From Dokdonella immobilis (GTDB taxonomy: Bacteria > Pseudomonadota > Gammaproteobacteria > Xanthomonadales > Rhodanobacteraceae), in contig NZ_FOVF01000006.1 of the NCBI RefSeq assembly GCF_900115085.1, forward strand, positions 156,836 to 220,835: a DNA stretch of 64,000 bases. Direction: 5' to 3'. The notes under the pieces were generated by a model, which worked only from the letters and a program-made list of their open reading frames with translations, ran no database searches and was not told the DNA's origin. The number at the start of each line of letters is the position of its first letter. Within the stretch, counting starts at the first letter, position 1. Below are positions 39,201-46,469 of the stretch, one piece after another. Both the position numbers and the translations under genes were made by a program.

Positions 39201-39387
39201 CGGTCGAGGCCATGTTCTCGGCATCCGCACCGGGCTGGTTGGCGACGACAAAGATGACCGGAAACTCGACGTTCGGCAGCGCCGCCACACCGAGCTGGAA
39301 ATACGCGATCACGCCACTGACGAACACCCCCATGGCCAGCAGCAGGGTGCCGATCGGGCGACGGATGAAGGGGGCGGAGAGGTTCAT
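36259..39387 (-). CDS. RND efflux permease, HAE1 family (MdtC-like)
   Basis: This 1042-residue proton-driven inner-membrane pump has 12 helices and two large periplasmic loops. The N-terminus is MNLSAPFIRRPIGTLLLAMG. The proton-relay Asp pair lies in GFVVDDAIVVIENVVRHLDM (helix 4). It resembles MdtC of E. coli, which works with MdtB as a mixed trimer exporting bile salts and novobiocin. The MdtB-like permease and MdtA-like adaptor are upstream on the same strand, but a 1.2-kb repeat island separates the two permease genes. No outer-membrane channel gene and no baeSR homologue are in the window. Confidence 0.9.
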   Translation of the reverse strand: MNLSAPFIRRPIGTLLLAMGVFVSGVIAYFQLGVAALPNVEFPVIFVVANQPGADAENMASTVAAPLERHMGQISGVDSMGSHSKEGRSSVILFFDFDKNIDGAARDVQAAINASIPDLPSGLTTAPIYRKANPNNDPVLLLSLTSKSRTAAELYNMADSLLSQRVRQLPGVADVTLAGGATPAVRVDVNLGLLNSMGISADQVRNAIAAANVTSPQGFLSDGQRTMTIAANGALTEASQFADLIVAVRNGVPVRLRDIATIGDGQESKDQAAWFNGQRAILMAITKQSTANVIDTVDSVYAQLPLMRSWLPEGVELTPFNDRTATIRASIHEVQITMLISMCLVILTMLLFLRRIAPTVIAGLSVPLSLSSAFIVMYAFDFTLDNLTLMALVISIGFVVDDAIVVIENVVRHLDMGKSRLQAALDGAREIGFTIVSITASLVAVFLPLLFMGGFMGMMLHSFAVTIAAAIAMSAIVSLTLTASLCGSYLQAHKEEKPSPLVQRIDRMHAGMLRAYARALDWSLRHPRTMSLQPLVLVILTIWLTTFLKFGFVPEQDTGMIQGTTVASASISYDAMVDLQRKVADVIAADPAVDSLGSSLGGGGFRSGSNRGSLYINLKPLGEGRDVSTSKVMQRLADMTDNMPGIQLRLRPVQDIGGGGPRGGDSEFTYSLKGSNYGDLVVWGPRLAAELRKLPQFTNVGTELDDGGVEQNLVIDRDTAARLGVSIGAIDSTLYNAFGERQISTIYSDLNQYKVVLNAVTGATPGLDTLNALHVRASNGAMVPLSAVTRVEPGTASLAIQHDFQFPVFDISFNLAPDVSMGEVKPLIDQVVRNMRMPGDIKAEGSGNFRRFQQQQSGQGLLILFAIIAVYLVLGILYESLIHPVTILSTLPAAGVGALLAMLVTNTELSVVSIIAIVLLIGIVKKNAIMMIDFALGAEREGGKTPIEAIREACLVRFRPIMMTSMVAILGAFPLAIGFGVGSEMRQPLGIAMIGGLLVSQSLTLFSTPALYLVFARIAQRRRERRIARRSLGSPLAPTAVG

Positions 39388-39525
39388 CTCGGGGTTCCTG
39401 CGCGGAGGGCGCGCCTGGCTTGTCGCTCGCTATCGAAGTCTCGGGCGCGCCGATTGCGGAAAGAACGTCCATTCGGAAATTCTTGCAATCGCGCAGTAAG
39501 TGAATTTCCCAGCCCGCAGAAGCCC

Positions 39526-39559
39526 GTCGTCTCTGCGCAGGCAGGGATCCAGCGACTTG
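39526..39559. repeat. Degenerate REP unit of the GTCATCCCC family
   Basis: This piece resembles one arm of the REPIN-like element at 60780-60866: both carry a short Cys-codon-like GC hairpin and then GGATCCAGCGACTT. The match is partial, and several bases differ. It sits at the left edge of the composite repeat island. Confidence 0.45.
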
Positions 39560-39566
39560 TATTGTT

Positions 39567-39826
39567 CGTGCTGTCTTGCATCGCTCCGCGGCGCATTCCT
39601 GGGCCAAAAGCAATGCTTTCACTCGCCTTCGGCGAGCGAGTCACTTTCTCTTGCGTGGCCAAGAGAAAGTAACCAAAGAGAAGGCCACCCCGATGCAGTG
39701 GTCTCCGGGCATCCTGCCCTGCGACTTCGCGCAGCGGCTCCGGGGTTGGCTGACAGTCCATCCCTGGACTGGCAGCCAACTGGCTCGCATCCCTGCGAGC
39801 CACCCTGCGGGCCTTCTCTCCGCCAC
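39567..39826 (+). repeat. Large palindromic repeat, left copy
   Basis: This copy runs from a CGGCGCATTCCTGGG segment through ACTCGCC-TTC-GGCGAG and a strong hairpin at 39643-39670 to CCACCCTGCGGGCCTT. The hairpin is ACTTTCTCTTG / CAAGAGAAAGT with a 6-nt loop. The right copy is similar but inverted and about 80 bp longer inside. Boundaries are approximate. Confidence 0.65.
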
Positions 39827-39930
39827 TGCGCCACTGCATAGGGGCCCCCGTCACTGCGCCTCCTGCGCAGCCAAGACGAAGCAGCGTTCCGCAAGCCTGC
39901 GGATGCTGCTTCGTCTCTGCTCTTGAACTT

Positions 39931-39955
39931 CCTTCTCCCGCCGTGCGGGAGAAGG
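39931..39955. repeat. Perfect 11-bp hairpin repeat
   Basis: CCTTCTCCCGC and GCGGGAGAAGG are perfect reverse complements separated by only CGT. It is followed by GTGCCGCAGGCGGATGAGGG, a sequence style common in Xanthomonadales intergenic repeats. No T-run follows, so it is not a simple terminator. Confidence 0.65.
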
Positions 39956-39976
39956 TGCCGCAGGCGGATGAGGGGC

Positions 39977-40030
39977 TTTGCCTTTGGCTTTGGCTTTGCC
40001 TTTGGCTTTGGCTTTGGCTGTTGCTGTTGC
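39977..40030. repeat. Hexamer microsatellite TTTGSC x7 plus TGTTGC x2
   Basis: Nine 6-bp units run without a break: TTTGCC or TTTGGC seven times, then TGTTGC twice. Such tracts can change length by slipped-strand errors. It lies in non-coding DNA, so any effect would be on RNA or spacing. Confidence 0.8.
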
Positions 40031-40067
40031 TTTTCGCTCTGGCGCGAAGGATGCGCGCTACCCGGGC

Positions 40068-40412
40068 CCCGTAAGCGGTGGCGGCCGGGCGAAGGAAAGG
40101 CCCGCAGGGTGGGCGCAATGGAATGCGCCCAGTTCGCTGCCAGCACACGGAGGTGCTGTCAGCGAACCCCCGTAGTCCGGCCGCGCAGTCGCAGGGCAGG
40201 ATGCCCGCAGACCACCGCTTTGGGGTGGCCTTCTCTTGACTCCGGGCTCCTGCCCTTCGCCCTTCGGGCCGGCTACGCCGTTCGCGCTGCTCCTGCAGCG
40301 CAGTGCCTACTTTCTCTTGGCCACGCAAGAGAAAGTAGGTCGCTCGCCGAAGGCGAGTGAAAGCTCCGCTCCAAACCCAAGAATGCGCCGCGAAGCGATG
40401 TAGAACGGTGCG
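40068..40412 (-). repeat. Large palindromic repeat, right copy
   Basis: This copy is inverted relative to the left one. The hairpin ACTTTCTCTTG / CAAGAGAAAGT is at 40309-40336, and the ACTCGCC-TTC-GGCGAG hairpin and the CGCGGCGCATTCTTGGG segment recur. It carries an extra 70-80 bp (around 40240-40300) absent from the left copy. The two copies could pair as a very long stem with a 240-bp loop. Confidence 0.65.
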
Positions 40413-40418
40413 GAAAAG

Positions 40419-40444
40419 CATCGCGCCTGAAGGCGCTCCTACAG
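40419..40444 (-). repeat. REP element with GTAGGAGCGCC core
   Basis: Read on the minus strand this is CTGTAGGAGCGCCTTCAGGC followed by GCGATG. GCGCCT / AGGCGC form the hairpin arms (40423-40436). It matches the common Pseudomonas/Xanthomonadales REP with a GTAGGAGCGGC-like head. It lies between the right palindromic copy and the mdtB-like gene. Confidence 0.7.
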
Positions 40445-40585
40445 TGGAATCCGATTGACTCGCTCGCCCGTGGCGAGTGATGGCTCTGCTTCTGCCCCAA
40501 GAATGCGCCGCCAAGCGAAGTCGAACAGCGCAACCAACTCGACCAGCAAAGCCACTCGGGCGCTGACGATCGCGACCGCCCAAGT

Positions 40586-43500
40586 TCACGCCATCCCCCG
40601 ATCAGCCACCAACCCCCGCCGCCCGCGCTGGCCCGCAAGCCAGTCCGAAAAACGCTCCATGTGCAGGTACAACACCGGCGTCGTGTACAGGGTAATCAGC
40701 TGCGACAGCAGCAGGCCACCAACGATCGACACGCCGAGCGGCTGGCGCAATTCCGAACCGATGCCCGTGCCCAACGCGAGCGGCAAGGCACCGAACATGG
40801 CCGCGAACGTGGTCATCAGGATCGGCCGGAAGCGCAGCAGTGCCGCGCGACGGATCGCAGCGTGCGCGCCCATGCCCTCGCGGCGTGCATCGATGGCGAA
40901 GTCGATCATCATGATCGCGTTCTTCTTGACGATGCCGATCAGCAGGATGATGCCGACGATGCCGTCGATCGACAGGCTGAATCCGCACAGGGTCAGGGCG
41001 AGCAAGGCGCCGACGCCGGCCGGAGGCAAGGTCGAGATGATCGTGATCGGATGGATGTAGCTCTCGTAGAGCACGCCGAGGACGATGTAGATGACCACGA
41101 GCGATGCCAGGATCAGCAGCACCTCGTCGAGCATCGATGAGGAAAATTCCGCGGCCTTGCCGATGAAGCTGCCGCGGATCTGCGCCGGCATGCCGATCGT
41201 GCTTTCGACCTCCCTGATCGCCTCGACCGCGTCGGACAGCGAGTAGCCATTGGCGACGTTGAATGAAATCGTCACCGCCGGCAGCTGGTTCTGGTGGCTG
41301 ATCACGAGTGGCGCATTGATCACCTTCGCATCGACCAGCGACGCCATCGGGATCGTGCCGCCGGCGCCGATGGCGATGCCGGTGTTGCCCTGCGAACCGA
41401 TTCCACTCGGCGTCGCCGAATTGCTCGATGTGGCCTGGCCGAAGGTGGTCGCGTTGCTCCCGGTCAGCACGCCGTTGCCGCTGCCGCGCACGCTGAGCCG
41501 ATTGAGAAGGTCGGCGCTGGTGCGGAATTTCGGATCGACTTCGAGGACCACGCGATACTGGTTGAGCTGGGTGAAGATGGTCGAGATCTGGCGCTGGCCG
41601 AAGGCCGAATAGAGGGTGTCGTCGATGGTCTGGATCGGCACGCCGAGCCGGCTGGCCTGGTCGCGATCGATGGTCAGGTTCAACTGCAGGCCGGCGGCGG
41701 CCAGATTGTTGTCGACGTCGGCCAGTTCCGGGCGCGCCTGCAGGGCCGCGGTCATGCGCTCGGCGAAGCGTCCGAGCTCCTCCTCGTTGACCTCGGTCAG
41801 CGCGTACTGGTATTCGGTCGGGGCGACGCGGTTGTCGAGGGCGATGTCCTGGACCGGCTTGAGGAACAGGGCGACGCCGGGAATGCGCTCGACCGTGCGT
41901 TGCAGCCGCGGCAGCAGTTCGGCCAGGCCCTCGCGTTGCGAGCGCGGCTTGAGCACGATGCTGAGCTGGCCCTGGTTGAGCGTTGGGTTGATCGAGCCGG
42001 CACCGACGAAGGCGGCGACGCCGCTCACCGCCGGATCGGCGCGCAGGGCCTCGGCGACCCGGCGCGTGCGTTCGAGCATCGCCTCGAAGGCGATCGTCTC
42101 GTCGGCCTGGACGACGCCGGTGATCATGCCGGTGTCCTGCTCGGGCAGCAGGCCCTTGGGCATGCTGACGAACAGCAGCACGGTCAGGGCGACCGACGCG
42201 GTCAGCACGAGCATGGTCAGCCGCTGGTGGCCGAACACCCAGTCGAGGCTGCGCGCATAGGCACCGACCAGGCGATCCCACCAGTCGCGCCGACCCGCCG
42301 CCTTGCCGGTACTCTCGGCGTCCTCATGCGGCACGTTTTCGCGACGCAACAGGTAGGCGCACATCATCGGGGTCAGGGTCAGCGAGACGATCATCGAGAT
42401 GCCGACCGCGATCGACAGGACGATCGCGAACTCCTTGAACAGGCGCCCGGTCACGCCAGGCATCAGCAGCAACGGCAGGAACACCGCGACCAGCGAAACC
42501 GTCAGCGACAGCACGGTGAAGCCGATTTCCTTGGCGCCGGTTTCGGCGGCGTCCTTCGGTTCGCGTCCCTTCTCGATGTAGCGCACGATGTTCTCGATCA
42601 TCACGATCGCATCGTCGACGACGAACCCGGTGGCCACGGTCAGCGCCATCAGCGACAGGTTGTCGAGCGAGAACGCGGCGAACGACATCAGGGCGAACGT
42701 GCCCATGATCGACAATGGAACGGCTACGCTCGGAATGATGGTCGCCCAGAGCCGGCGCAGGAACACGAAGATCACCGCGATGACGAGACCGATGGTCAGC
42801 ATCAAGGTGAATTCGACATCCTCGACCGAGGCACGGATCGTCACTGTGCGGTCGGCAAACACATCGAGATGGACATTGGCCGGCAGCAGGTCGCGCAGTT
42901 CGGGCAGCAGCTTCTTGATGCTGTCGACGGTCTGCACGATGTTCGCGCCGGGCTGGCGGCGCACGTCGAGCAGGACCGCCGGCTTGCCGTTGGCCCAGGC
43001 CGCGAGCTGGTCGTTCTCGACCCCGTCGACGACCCTGGCCACATCGCCGAGCCGCACCGGCGCGCCGCCCTTGTAGCTGATGATCGTGTTGCGGTAGCCC
43101 TCGGCATCGCTGAGCTGGTCGTTGGCGCCGATCGTGAACGATTGCGAAGCGGCATCGACCGTGCCCTTGGGTCCGTTGACGTTGGCCTGGGTCAGCGCCG
43201 AACGGACGTCTTCGAGGGTCAGGCCCTGGTTGGCGATGGCGGCCGGATCGACCTGGATGCGTACGGCCGGGCGCACATTGCCGGCGATGCTGACGAGACC
43301 GACGCCAGCGACCTGCGAAAGTTTCTGCGACAGGATCGAATCGGCGAAGTTGTTGACCTCGCGCAACGGCAGCGCGTCGGAGCTCATGACCAGGGTCAGG
43401 ATCGGCGCATCGGCCGGATTGACCTTGTTGTAGACCGGTGGATACGGCAGGTTGTTCGGCAGCGTGCCGCGCCCGGCGTTGATCGCCGACTGCACGTCCT

Positions 43501-43816
43501 GCGCGGCGGCATCGATGTCGCGATCCATGTTGAAGGTGAGCAGGATCGTCGACAGTCCGGCCGAAGAATCCGAGGTCATCATGCGCAGGCCGGAAATCTG
43601 GCCGAACTGGCGTTCCAGCGGAGTCGTCACGAGCGAGGCCATCGTGCTCGGGCTGGCCCCCGGATACTGGGTCGTGACCTGGATCGACGGCGCGTCGATG
43701 TCGGGCAGCGCCGACACCGGCAGCAGCCGATAGCCGAGGATGCCGAGCAGCAGCACGCCGGCCATCAGCAGCGAGGTGGCGATCGGGCGGCGGATGAAGA
43801 TCGTCGAAAATCCCAC
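40586..43816 (-). CDS. RND efflux permease, HAE1 family (MdtB-like)
   Basis: This 1076-residue 12-helix pump has an N-terminus MGFSTIFIRRPIATSLLMAG and the proton-relay pair in GFVVDDAIVMIENIVRYIEK. It is likely the MdtB partner of the MdtC-like permease downstream. An unusual Gly/Ser/Thr/Asn-rich insertion of about 45 residues (about residues 774-822, near SVRGSGNGVLTGSN) lies in the funnel-like docking region before IPMASLVDAKV, where E. coli MdtB has a short loop. The start is 92 bp after the MdtA-like gene. Confidence 0.9.
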   Translation of the reverse strand: MGFSTIFIRRPIATSLLMAGVLLLGILGYRLLPVSALPDIDAPSIQVTTQYPGASPSTMASLVTTPLERQFGQISGLRMMTSDSSAGLSTILLTFNMDRDIDAAAQDVQSAINAGRGTLPNNLPYPPVYNKVNPADAPILTLVMSSDALPLREVNNFADSILSQKLSQVAGVGLVSIAGNVRPAVRIQVDPAAIANQGLTLEDVRSALTQANVNGPKGTVDAASQSFTIGANDQLSDAEGYRNTIISYKGGAPVRLGDVARVVDGVENDQLAAWANGKPAVLLDVRRQPGANIVQTVDSIKKLLPELRDLLPANVHLDVFADRTVTIRASVEDVEFTLMLTIGLVIAVIFVFLRRLWATIIPSVAVPLSIMGTFALMSFAAFSLDNLSLMALTVATGFVVDDAIVMIENIVRYIEKGREPKDAAETGAKEIGFTVLSLTVSLVAVFLPLLLMPGVTGRLFKEFAIVLSIAVGISMIVSLTLTPMMCAYLLRRENVPHEDAESTGKAAGRRDWWDRLVGAYARSLDWVFGHQRLTMLVLTASVALTVLLFVSMPKGLLPEQDTGMITGVVQADETIAFEAMLERTRRVAEALRADPAVSGVAAFVGAGSINPTLNQGQLSIVLKPRSQREGLAELLPRLQRTVERIPGVALFLKPVQDIALDNRVAPTEYQYALTEVNEEELGRFAERMTAALQARPELADVDNNLAAAGLQLNLTIDRDQASRLGVPIQTIDDTLYSAFGQRQISTIFTQLNQYRVVLEVDPKFRTSADLLNRLSVRGSGNGVLTGSNATTFGQATSSNSATPSGIGSQGNTGIAIGAGGTIPMASLVDAKVINAPLVISHQNQLPAVTISFNVANGYSLSDAVEAIREVESTIGMPAQIRGSFIGKAAEFSSSMLDEVLLILASLVVIYIVLGVLYESYIHPITIISTLPPAGVGALLALTLCGFSLSIDGIVGIILLIGIVKKNAIMMIDFAIDARREGMGAHAAIRRAALLRFRPILMTTFAAMFGALPLALGTGIGSELRQPLGVSIVGGLLLSQLITLYTTPVLYLHMERFSDWLAGQRGRRGLVADRGMA

Positions 43817-43908
43817 GATTCAGGCGTTCCTGTGTGCGATGGCCGCTGCGAACGGCAAATTCCTGCGCGGCATCCTCTTCACGACCGGGCGCGAAGCCTG
43901 ATCACCGC

Positions 43909-45099
43909 TCACCCTCGCCCGCTGCGGCCGCGCTTGCGTTCGCCTTCGGGGACCGGCGTCGGCGCGGCAACCTCGCCAGGCGCCATTGCCGCCACCTTGA
44001 TCCCGGACTTGAGCCGGAACTGGCCTTCGGTGACGACGCGGTCGCCCGCAGCCAGGCCACTGGCGACGAGCACGCCACCCCCATCGACCGTGCCGGCGGT
44101 GACCACGGTCTGCATCTTCACCGTCGAATCGCCCAACACGACCCAGGCGTATTCGCCGTCCGGTCCCTGCTGCACGCCGGTCGCCGGTACCACGATGCCG
44201 TCCTCGACCGTGCGCACGGCCAGGCGCACGTTGACGAATTCGCCCGGCCACAGCTTGTGGTCGGCATTCGGGAATTCGGCCTTGAGCTTGAAGGTCGCGG
44301 TGCTCGTGTCGATCGAGTTGTCGATGACCTTGAGTTCGCCCTCGGCGATCGGCGTCGAGTCGTTGCGCGACAGTGCGGTGACCCTGAGCGGCGTCGCATC
44401 GGCTTCGCGCACCTTGGCCATGTCCTGCTGCGGCAGGTTGAAGATGACGTTGAGCGGGCGGGTCTGGGTCAGGGTCACGATCGAGCTGCCGTTGGCCTGC
44501 AGCAGGTTGCCGACATCGACCTGGCGGATGCCGGCGAGGCCGTCGATCGGCGCCGTGATCTTCGTGAAACTCAGTTGGGTGCGGGCATTTTCGATCGCGG
44601 CGATGTCGCCGGCGATCAGGGCTTCCTGCTGGCGCACGGTCTGGCGCTGGTTTTCCAGGTCCTGGGCCGAGACGAAGTTCTTGTCGATCAGGTCCTCGTA
44701 GCGCTTGAGCGTGCTGCGCGAGGCCGCCAGTTGCGCCTCATCCTGCTTCTTCTTGGCCAGGGCCTGGTCGAGCGCGGCCTGGTAGCTGCGCGGATCGATC
44801 TCGGCAATCAGGTCGCCCTTCTTCACTTCCTGGCCTTCGGCGAAATGGACCGCCTGCAGCTGGCCGCTGACCTGGGCGCTGATCGTTACCGTGTTCAGTG
44901 CCTGGACCGTACCGAGCGCAGTCAGGTACAGCGGAACATCCTCGGTCCTCGCCGCGACCGCGGTCACCGGGATCGGCGAATCCTCGCCTTCGCCACCGCG
45001 CCGGCCCTCGTCCGCCGCTCCCTGACCGAACAGACGCCAGCCGACAAAGATGGCCAGACCGGCAACCACGACGATGGCAATCAGCTTCCCACGCGACAT
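43909..45099 (-). CDS. RND efflux membrane fusion protein (MdtA-like)
   Basis: This 396-residue periplasmic adaptor has one N-terminal membrane anchor (about 6-22). A lipoyl/barrel-sandwich domain contains ISAQVSGQLQAVHFAEGQEV and ITAPIDGLAGIRQVDVGNLL, and a long coiled-coil hairpin lies between. The C-terminus is basic (GERKRGRSGRG). It bridges the permeases to an outer-membrane channel. It heads the operon with the mdtB-like gene and then the mdtC-like gene. The ATG at 45099 fits the anchor; the longer frame adds no family sequence. Confidence 0.9.
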   Translation of the reverse strand: MSRGKLIAIVVVAGLAIFVGWRLFGQGAADEGRRGGEGEDSPIPVTAVAARTEDVPLYLTALGTVQALNTVTISAQVSGQLQAVHFAEGQEVKKGDLIAEIDPRSYQAALDQALAKKKQDEAQLAASRSTLKRYEDLIDKNFVSAQDLENQRQTVRQQEALIAGDIAAIENARTQLSFTKITAPIDGLAGIRQVDVGNLLQANGSSIVTLTQTRPLNVIFNLPQQDMAKVREADATPLRVTALSRNDSTPIAEGELKVIDNSIDTSTATFKLKAEFPNADHKLWPGEFVNVRLAVRTVEDGIVVPATGVQQGPDGEYAWVVLGDSTVKMQTVVTAGTVDGGGVLVASGLAAGDRVVTEGQFRLKSGIKVAAMAPGEVAAPTPVPEGERKRGRSGRG

Positions 45100-45272
45100 C
45101 CGCACATCCTTCTTCCGGGGTTTGTTCGGCAGGCGACGGCTCGCCGAGGGTCGATCATAGCCGTCGCGCAGGCCGGCGCGCTGCGCGACTGGGAGTCGCA
45201 GCATGCCAAGAAGATTCCCGCCCAATCATGAACAAATTGCGAAGATCGACCCATTCGGGTCTGCAAATGGCG

Positions 45273-46154
45273 TCACGACACGCTCGCCGGCGCCTGCCCC
45301 GGCGTCCCTTCACGGACGATCTGGACCATGACCAGCGGAATGCAGACGATCAGCACCTCGGCGATCAGCTTGGCGAACACGAAACCGATGGCCCAGCCGT
45401 GCACGCCCGAATCCACCAGCCCTTCGACCAGCCAGAAGCTGGCGCTGAAGACCACCAGCATGGCCGCGCCGGCGAGCGTCGACCGGGCCGGGTCGACGCG
45501 GGCCTTGCCGGCGACATACTCGATGCCCTTGAAGCCGCCGATGGCCGCGGCAAAGAACGGCATGGCGAATGGAATGCCGCCGAGGATCAGGGTCAGGTAA
45601 CGGGCCATGGCGTCGTGGCCAACTTCGGAAACGAACGGCCCGCCGAGGCGACGGTAGTGGCGCAGGTCGGCCACGGCATGCACCAGGGCCAGGCCGAGCG
45701 TGTAGAGCAGCGGAATGTAGAGCCGGGTCTCGATCCAGCTTCGCGGCGATTTGAGCAGCGCGATGAAATCGGGATAGCCGTTGATCATGGCCAGGGTGAT
45801 GCCGTAGGCACCGGCCAGCCAGAACAGCACGAACAGGACGATCGGCAGCTTCTCGCGCCAGGGTTTGGGCTGCTCGAGCCAGTCCTTGCGCGGGACCGCG
45901 CGCTGCAGGAGCCAACTGATCGCCAACAGCAGCACAGTCTCGAGCATGACCAGGGCGACCAGATGCGCGGCCCGCAATCCATCGTTCCACAACAACCAGA
46001 ACACCAGTGCGTTACCGACCAGCACCATCGCGATGTTCAGGACCGTGCTGAACGCAGATTGCGGCGGGAACCGGCGCAGATAGTCCCTGGCGTCCTTGCG
46101 CATGGCTGCGGAGGAGGCCTGGGCATCCGCTCTGCGTTTCGTACCTCGCTTCAT
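45273..46154 (-). CDS. Multi-pass membrane protein of unknown function
   Basis: This protein of 293 residues has a basic N-terminus (MKRGTKRRADA) and about seven hydrophobic helices (for example ALVFWLLWNDGLRAAH, LPIVLFVLFWLAGAYGITLA and AAMLVVFSASFWLVEGL). I do not recognise the family with confidence; it resembles small polytopic proteins of the DUF6498 kind only in general layout. It stands between the mdtA-like gene and fdsD on the same strand with gaps of 173 and 95 bp, so no operon is clear. Confidence 0.7.
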   Translation of the reverse strand: MKRGTKRRADAQASSAAMRKDARDYLRRFPPQSAFSTVLNIAMVLVGNALVFWLLWNDGLRAAHLVALVMLETVLLLAISWLLQRAVPRKDWLEQPKPWREKLPIVLFVLFWLAGAYGITLAMINGYPDFIALLKSPRSWIETRLYIPLLYTLGLALVHAVADLRHYRRLGGPFVSEVGHDAMARYLTLILGGIPFAMPFFAAAIGGFKGIEYVAGKARVDPARSTLAGAAMLVVFSASFWLVEGLVDSGVHGWAIGFVFAKLIAEVLIVCIPLVMVQIVREGTPGQAPASVS

Positions 46155-46249
46155 GCGATCTCTCCGATGCCCCGACGTCCCCGGCGCGGCAATCCGCATC
46201 ATTGACCGGTTCTGCGCGGCCCGCCACAGGCCGAGCCGACCGCCATCGC

Positions 46250-46465
46250 TCAGGCGTCCTTCAAGCGCTCGACGCCGGCGCGGGCGAGATCGCCGAGGCC
46301 TTCGCCACCCGCTTCGAGATAGGCGCGCAACTGTCGTCGCATGCGCGGATCCCAGAACTTCTCGAGATGATTGGCGACGCCGGCGATCCCGGCGTCGCGA
46401 TCGGGTTCGGACGCGAAATAGCGGGCGATGTCGTTGGCCATGGCGACCAGGCGCTGCGCATCCAT
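46250..46465 (-). CDS. fdsD: Formate dehydrogenase delta subunit (FdsD-like)
   Basis: This 71-residue protein matches the small delta chain of NAD-dependent formate dehydrogenase. Family blocks are RLVAMANDIARYFASEPDRD and HLEKFWDPRMRRQL. The delta chain helps assemble the molybdenum enzyme or load its cofactor. GAGGGAAT precedes the ATG at 46465. It follows fdhD by 4 bp. The catalytic genes fdsG, fdsB and fdsA are not in the window. Confidence 0.88.
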   Translation of the reverse strand: MDAQRLVAMANDIARYFASEPDRDAGIAGVANHLEKFWDPRMRRQLRAYLEAGGEGLGDLARAGVERLKDA

Positions 46466-46469
46466 TGGA

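Larger units (their letters stand above)
39388..40585. repeat. Composite repeat island between the two RND permease genes
   Basis: These 1198 bp have no supported gene. They are built from nested repeats: a REP-like piece (39526-39559), two inverted copies of a roughly 260-340 bp palindromic element (about 39567-39826 and 40068-40412), a hairpin (39931-39955), a hexamer tract (39977-40030), a REP (40419-40444) and a third partial element copy (about 40455-40540). Short open frames, such as one near 39567-39926, are products of the repeats, not genes. Confidence 0.75.

Noticed and set aside
35866..39672. Long open frame (1268 codons) on the plus strand through the mdtC-like gene
   Set aside because: Antisense to a clear RND permease; the translation is a charged, low-complexity shadow without domains.
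39384..40589. 401-codon minus-strand frame spanning the repeat island
   Set aside because: It is made of repeat sequence, including reverse-complement hairpins, and shows no protein family features. Similar small frames at 39567-40360 were rejected for the same reason.
41294..44701. Long open frame (1135 codons) on the plus strand through the mdtB-like and mdtA-like genes
   Set aside because: Antisense to clear efflux genes, with repetitive charged residues typical of a shadow frame.
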